Origin: Enterobacter cloacae
GTDB taxonomy: Bacteria; Pseudomonadota; Gammaproteobacteria; Enterobacterales; Enterobacteriaceae
DNA length: 64,000 nucleotides
Reading direction: 5' to 3'
NCBI RefSeq assembly: GCF_013375935.1
Contig: NZ_CP056117.1
Location: 4,712,001-4,776,000 of the forward strand
In this document: in pieces, positions 60,701-64,000 of the stretch
How positions within the stretch are numbered: position 1 is the stretch's first letter
Layout: each line of letters opens with the position of its first letter
Program-made: the position numbers and the translations under genes
Notes under the pieces: model-generated
Databases searched by the model: none
What the model was told of the DNA's origin: nothing
What the model saw: only the letters and a program-made list of their open reading frames with translations

Positions 60701-61282
60701 ATGAATTTTCTCGCTCACCTGCATCTCGCTCACCTCGCGGACAGCTCCCTTTCCGGCAATTTGCTGGCCGACTTCGTGCGCGGCAACCCCGCTGACGCGT
60801 ATTCCCCAGAGGTTGTCGACGGGATTTTTATGCATCGCCGCATCGACGTGCTGACCGACAACCTGCCGGAAGTGACCGAAGCCAAAGCCTGGTTCCGTCC
60901 CGAAACGCGCCGCGTTGCGCCGATTACCCTTGACGTGATGTGGGATCATTTCCTCTCGCGCCACTGGGAACGGCTTTCGCCGGAGATGCCGTTAACCGAA
61001 TTTGTGCGCTATGCCCGTCAGCAGGTGGCGATCATTCTGCCTGACTCGCCGCCGCGCTTCGTTAATCTCAATAATTACCTGTGGTCGGAACGCTGGCTGG
61101 AGCGTTACCGCGAGATGGATTTCATTCAGAACGTGCTTAACGGCATGGCCAGCCGCCGCCCGCGTCTTGACGCGCTGCGCGACTCCTGGCACGACCTGGA
61201 CGAACATTATGACGCGCTGGAAACGCGCTTCTGGCAGTTCTACCCGCGCATGATGGCGCAGGCAAAAAACAAGCAGCTCTGA
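60701..61282 (+). CDS. acpH: Acyl carrier protein phosphodiesterase AcpH
   Basis: 193 residues from ATG 60701. Hydrolyses the phosphopantetheine from holo-ACP. N-terminus [28 protein letters not shown] and WDHFLSRHW are characteristic of the family. Divergent from queA. Confidence 0.96.
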   Translation: MNFLAHLHLAHLADSSLSGNLLADFVRGNPADAYSPEVVDGIFMHRRIDVLTDNLPEVTEAKAWFRPETRRVAPITLDVMWDHFLSRHWERLSPEMPLTEFVRYARQQVAIILPDSPPRFVNLNNYLWSERWLERYREMDFIQNVLNGMASRRPRLDALRDSWHDLDEHYDALETRFWQFYPRMMAQAKNKQL

Positions 61283-61296
61283 GCGCGTTTTCATTG

Positions 61297-61333
61297 ATAG
61301 GTAAAAGCTGGCGGAACGATTGTCAGCACCTCT
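61297..61333 (+). promoter_or_regulatory. OxyR-type binding site upstream of tsaA
   Basis: Four tetramers at exact 7-base spacing: ATAG (61297), CTGG (61308), ATTG (61319), CTCT (61330). The OxyR consensus is ATAG-N7-CTAT-N7-ATAG-N7-CTAT; 12 of 16 positions match. It ends one base before the -35. Confidence 0.7.
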
Positions 61334-61362
61334 TTGTCTTATGAGCGAACACTCTCTATACT
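61334..61362 (+). promoter_or_regulatory. tsaA sigma70 promoter
   Basis: TTGTCT (61334-61339), 17-base spacer, TATACT (61357-61362). Its position just downstream of the OxyR-type site fits activation. Confidence 0.8.
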
Positions 61363-61409
61363 GGGCCGCGTTGCGTTCCAAATAACCTTAGTATCTACAG
61401 GAGAATCAT

Positions 61410-62012
61410 ATGGTTCTGGTAACTCGTCCGGCTCCGGATTTTACGGCTGCAGCAGTTCTGGGCAACGGTGAAATCGTTGAAAACTTCAACTTCAAACAGC
61501 ACACCAACGGTAAAGCGACCGTTCTGTTCTTCTGGCCAATGGACTTTACCTTCGTTTGCCCGTCTGAGCTGATCGCGTTCGACAAACGTTACGAAGAATT
61601 CCAGAAGCGTGGCGTGGAAGTGGTTGGCGTCTCCTTCGACTCTGAATTTGTACACAACGCATGGCGTAACACCCCTGTCGACAAAGGCGGCATCGGTGCG
61701 GTGAAATACGCGATGGTTGCGGACATCAAGCGTGAAATTCAGCAGGCTTACGGTATCGAACATCCGGACGCTGGCGTTGCGCTGCGTGGTTCTTTCCTGA
61801 TCGACGCCAACGGCATCGTTCGTCACCAGGTTGTGAACGACCTGCCGCTGGGTCGTAACGTTGACGAAATGCTGCGCATGGTTGACGCGCTCCAGTTCCA
61901 CGAAGAGCACGGTGAAGTGTGCCCGGCTCAGTGGGAAAAAGGTAAAGAAGGTATGGCTGCTTCCCCGGACGGCGTGGCTAAATACCTGTCTGAGAACGTA
62001 TCCAGCCTGTAA
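61410..62012 (+). CDS. tsaA: Typical 2-Cys peroxiredoxin (Prx1/AhpC family)
   Basis: 200 residues. Peroxidatic Cys50 in FTFVCPSE, resolving Cys171 in HGEVCPAQW. The KGGIG loop and C-terminal YLSENV are close to the GGLG/YF motifs of sensitive peroxiredoxins. It reduces hydrogen peroxide with thioredoxin or AhpF. Salmonella has tsaA at this position beside acpH; E. coli K-12 does not. Strong RBS ACAGGAGA. Confidence 0.92.
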   Translation: MVLVTRPAPDFTAAAVLGNGEIVENFNFKQHTNGKATVLFFWPMDFTFVCPSELIAFDKRYEEFQKRGVEVVGVSFDSEFVHNAWRNTPVDKGGIGAVKYAMVADIKREIQQAYGIEHPDAGVALRGSFLIDANGIVRHQVVNDLPLGRNVDEMLRMVDALQFHEEHGEVCPAQWEKGKEGMAASPDGVAKYLSENVSSL

Positions 62013-62031
62013 TCGGCACGGTTTACGGAAG

Positions 62032-62057
62032 AGGCCCGCTTATGCGGGCCTTTTTTT
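62032..62057 (+). terminator. tsaA terminator
   Basis: AGGCCCGC-TTAT-GCGGGCCT stem then seven T; the T-run overlaps the stop of the convergent DUF3999 gene. Confidence 0.92.
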
Positions 62058-63441
62058 ATGCTTTACGCTGCGTCTCTCGCCAGATGCGCCAGGCCATGCC
62101 CGCCAGCAGGATCACGCCCGCAATCAGCACGCCCCACACCAGCAGCGTGTTCATCCTGCTCGCCCGTTCGGCCGCAGAGGTGGCGCTCAGACGAGCCTCG
62201 CCGCCTAAGGCGACATTATCCTTAAGATCGGCCTGCGGCAGGTTCGCCATATCATACGTTTTACGCAGCGCGGCAGGGATCAGCATGTCAGGCTCCACGC
62301 CGGCAGGTTTTGCAGCCCCGTTTCCCCATGCGAGGAGGTACGGCGCTTTTCCCTGCGCGTTAAACACCAGGTCATAGCGGTCACGATGCCCGATGACGCC
62401 CGGCAGGTATTCCGGCAGCCGCGCATTCAGCGTCGTGATTTTCACCGCCTGCACCAGGCCTCCGCTAAGCGAAACGGGTGGAGAGGTTTTGCCCTCCAGA
62501 CGGTAAAGCACCTCTTTTTTCAGAGGGTGCCATTTGTCCTTCTCCGTACTCCGCCACGCTATCTCTACGGGAAGGACGCCGTCGCCATTCAGTAAGATAC
62601 TGACCGCACGCAGCGGCTGCGGCCGCGCCCAATGCCACTGCGCTTCGCTTGTCGATAGCTGCTCCCCTTTCCCCTCCAGATCGATCGTTTCCGGCGCCGC
62701 CTGCGCGGGAGCGCCGATCGCATTTACGCCGGTCAGGGTTATTCCGGGGCTCTGCGCGTTCAGCACCACCATGAGATAGCGATTCGCGTCAGGAGATAAA
62801 ACCGTATCAATATCGATCCGATCGAGCTTAAGACGATCCTCGCCGCTAGCGACGTCCAGCAGGGGCATATCTTCGCGCAGGGTATACCATCGCTTAAGAT
62901 CCTCACTGTAATAGACCGACGCCGTTCCCTGCCACGGCGTCTGAGGGGTATTCCAGAGCAGCTGAAGCTGGGACAGGGCAACCTCCCCCGTAGCCTGCTC
63001 CGGCAGGGTCAGCAGATAGTGCTGCCCGGCTGCGGCGGCTTTTTGCCCTTCCAGCACAATCTCCACGCCGTTTCGGGAACGGAGCAGGATTTTATCGCGG
63101 TCCTCGTCCCCTCGCGCAGGCGCCAGCGGCGAGGCATCCAGAGGAAAGAGGCGCAGCGCCGTGGTTTGCACCGACGGCTGCGGACGCGTCGCGGCGACCA
63201 GGCTGAGGGGAACCGGCTCGCCCGACTGATTAAAGACGCGAACGTCATGCAGTTCCGGCGACGTGCTCTGCGCATACACGGCGAGCGGCAGCATCACCCG
63301 ATACCACTGGGAAGGGACAGACGTATCCAGCGAAAGACCGAAGGCATAATCCCGCGGCGATTCCGTCTGTACCTCGTCGCAGAACGCCGGGCCTGCAAGC
63401 GCCAGCAGCGCGGTACACGCTACCGCTTTCATCCATTTCAT
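62056..63441 (-). CDS. DUF3999-family periplasmic protein
   Basis: 461 residues. Sec signal (MKWMKAVACTALLALAGPAFC), a long beta-rich periplasmic part (SQWYRVMLPLAVYAQS, DVRVFNQSGEPVPLSL), and one C-terminal helix (TLLVWGVLIAGVILLAGMAWRIW). Function unknown. Start overlaps the upstream DUF2339 gene stop as ATGA. Confidence 0.88.
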   Translation of the reverse strand: MKWMKAVACTALLALAGPAFCDEVQTESPRDYAFGLSLDTSVPSQWYRVMLPLAVYAQSTSPELHDVRVFNQSGEPVPLSLVAATRPQPSVQTTALRLFPLDASPLAPARGDEDRDKILLRSRNGVEIVLEGQKAAAAGQHYLLTLPEQATGEVALSQLQLLWNTPQTPWQGTASVYYSEDLKRWYTLREDMPLLDVASGEDRLKLDRIDIDTVLSPDANRYLMVVLNAQSPGITLTGVNAIGAPAQAAPETIDLEGKGEQLSTSEAQWHWARPQPLRAVSILLNGDGVLPVEIAWRSTEKDKWHPLKKEVLYRLEGKTSPPVSLSGGLVQAVKITTLNARLPEYLPGVIGHRDRYDLVFNAQGKAPYLLAWGNGAAKPAGVEPDMLIPAALRKTYDMANLPQADLKDNVALGGEARLSATSAAERASRMNTLLVWGVLIAGVILLAGMAWRIWRETQRKA

Positions 63442-64000
63442 TTTTCTTCTCCTGCTTTAGGCGGTAGCGGCGAGAAATAGCCCACAATCAGCACCAGGAT
63501 CGCCACGCCGATAAACGCGACGGCGCGCGACAGGCCGCCGCCCCCCGCGCTGTCTACGAGCATCAGCTTGAGCATGACCATGCCCAGCAGCGCCGCACCG
63601 CAGAGCCACTCCTGCCGGGCGGCCCGGCGGGTAGCGCGGATCATGACCACCAGCGCGCACAACATCCAGAACAGGGCAAACGTGGTCTGGATAAGCCGCG
63701 AATCCCACAGCGACGCCATATTCCATGCCACCTCGCCGTACCACGCCAGCGCGCGCAGCAGCGCGCCGTTAAGCCACCAGAAGCCAAACGCCATCAGCAT
63801 GACGGCGGGCCACGGGCGGGACTGCGCGAGCAATGCCGGGCAATAGCGATCCACGGCCCGATAAAACACCACCAGCCCCAGCAGAGCAAACGCGGCCCCT
63901 TCCTCAAGCGGGTTTACCAGCGGCAGCCAGGCTTGACCATAAACCACACCGTCCTGGAAATTGGTCACCACCAGCAGTACCAGCAGCGCTACGACCACGG
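63438..64000 (-). CDS. DUF2339-family membrane protein, C-terminal part
   Basis: The last 187 or so residues of a polytopic protein that continues beyond the right edge. At least five hydrophobic segments (VVALLVLLVVT, GAAFALLGLVVFYRAV, LFWMLCALVVMI, RAVAFIGVAILVLIVGYF). DUF2339 and DUF3999 genes are often adjacent, which supports the call. Function unknown. Confidence 0.8.
   Translation of the reverse strand, partial: VVVALLVLLVVTNFQDGVVYGQAWLPLVNPLEEGAAFALLGLVVFYRAVDRYCPALLAQSRPWPAVMLMAFGFWWLNGALLRALAWYGEVAWNMASLWDSRLIQTTFALFWMLCALVVMIRATRRAARQEWLCGAALLGMVMLKLMLVDSAGGGGLSRAVAFIGVAILVLIVGYFSPLPPKAGEEK

Overview
The window is chromosomal DNA from a member of the Enterobacteriaceae, most like the Enterobacter / Lelliottia group. 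Nearly every core gene matches its E. coli homologue in length and motifs. The gene order is the E. coli block from pdeB (ylaB) through ffs, tesB, glnK-amtB, lon-clpXP-tig, cyoABCDE, dxs, ribD-nusB and tsx to secDF-tgt-queA, read in the opposite orientation. The lacI-lacZ pair, a Salmonella-type cdsH beside decR, a tsaA peroxiredoxin after acpH, and the GC-rich third codon positions fit Enterobacter. Species cannot be settled from this window.

Layout. 1-133 is the tail of an EAL-domain phosphodiesterase. 134-7403 is an accessory block: lacZ and lacI without lacY, a YczE-type membrane protein divergent from its MocR-type regulator, and an AT-rich two-gene cassette with a ribbon-helix-helix protein. 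7404-20170 returns to backbone: 4.5S RNA, ybaZ, ybaY, tesB, the NtrC/sigma54-type glnK-amtB operon, the MdlAB ABC exporter, decR divergent from cdsH, cof, ybaE and queC. A type II toxin-antitoxin pair (20172-20838) sits between queC and fadM. 20886-31247 is the protein quality-control cluster (ybaV, ppiD, hupB, lon, clpX, clpP, tig, bolA), with readable sigma32-type promoters before lon and clpP. 31551-48345 holds yajG-ampG, the cytochrome bo3 operon, yajR, yajQ, panE-yajL, thiI, and xseB-ispA-dxs-yajO. 48389-51993 is the riboflavin/thiamine/NusB cluster (thiL, nusB, ribH, ribD, nrdR), in which pgpA is absent. Then come yajI, tsx, a VOC-protein/WYL-regulator operon, secF-secD-yajC-tgt-queA, acpH, tsaA, and a DUF3999/DUF2339 membrane pair cut by the window edge.

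How the genes work together. Adjacent genes cover ammonium sensing and uptake (GlnK, AmtB), cysteine detoxification (DecR, CdsH), queuosine synthesis (QueC far from the Tgt-QueA pair), ATP-dependent proteolysis (Lon, ClpXP), isoprenoid supply for quinones and heme O (Dxs, IspA, feeding CyoE), peptidoglycan recycling (AmpG), and Sec export (SecDF-YajC). The most interesting signals are regulatory or structural: a second copy of the lac operator core in front of lacI, an almost perfectly spaced OxyR-type site at tsaA, a 24-bp palindrome before the VOC/WYL operon, a 26-bp palindrome before the toxin-antitoxin pair, a terminator/enhancer overlap at mdlB-glnK, a composite terminator-plus-palindrome element at three convergent gene ends, and the clean absence of pgpA. 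I see no new defence or mobile system; the least explained genes are the small pair at 6705-7168.
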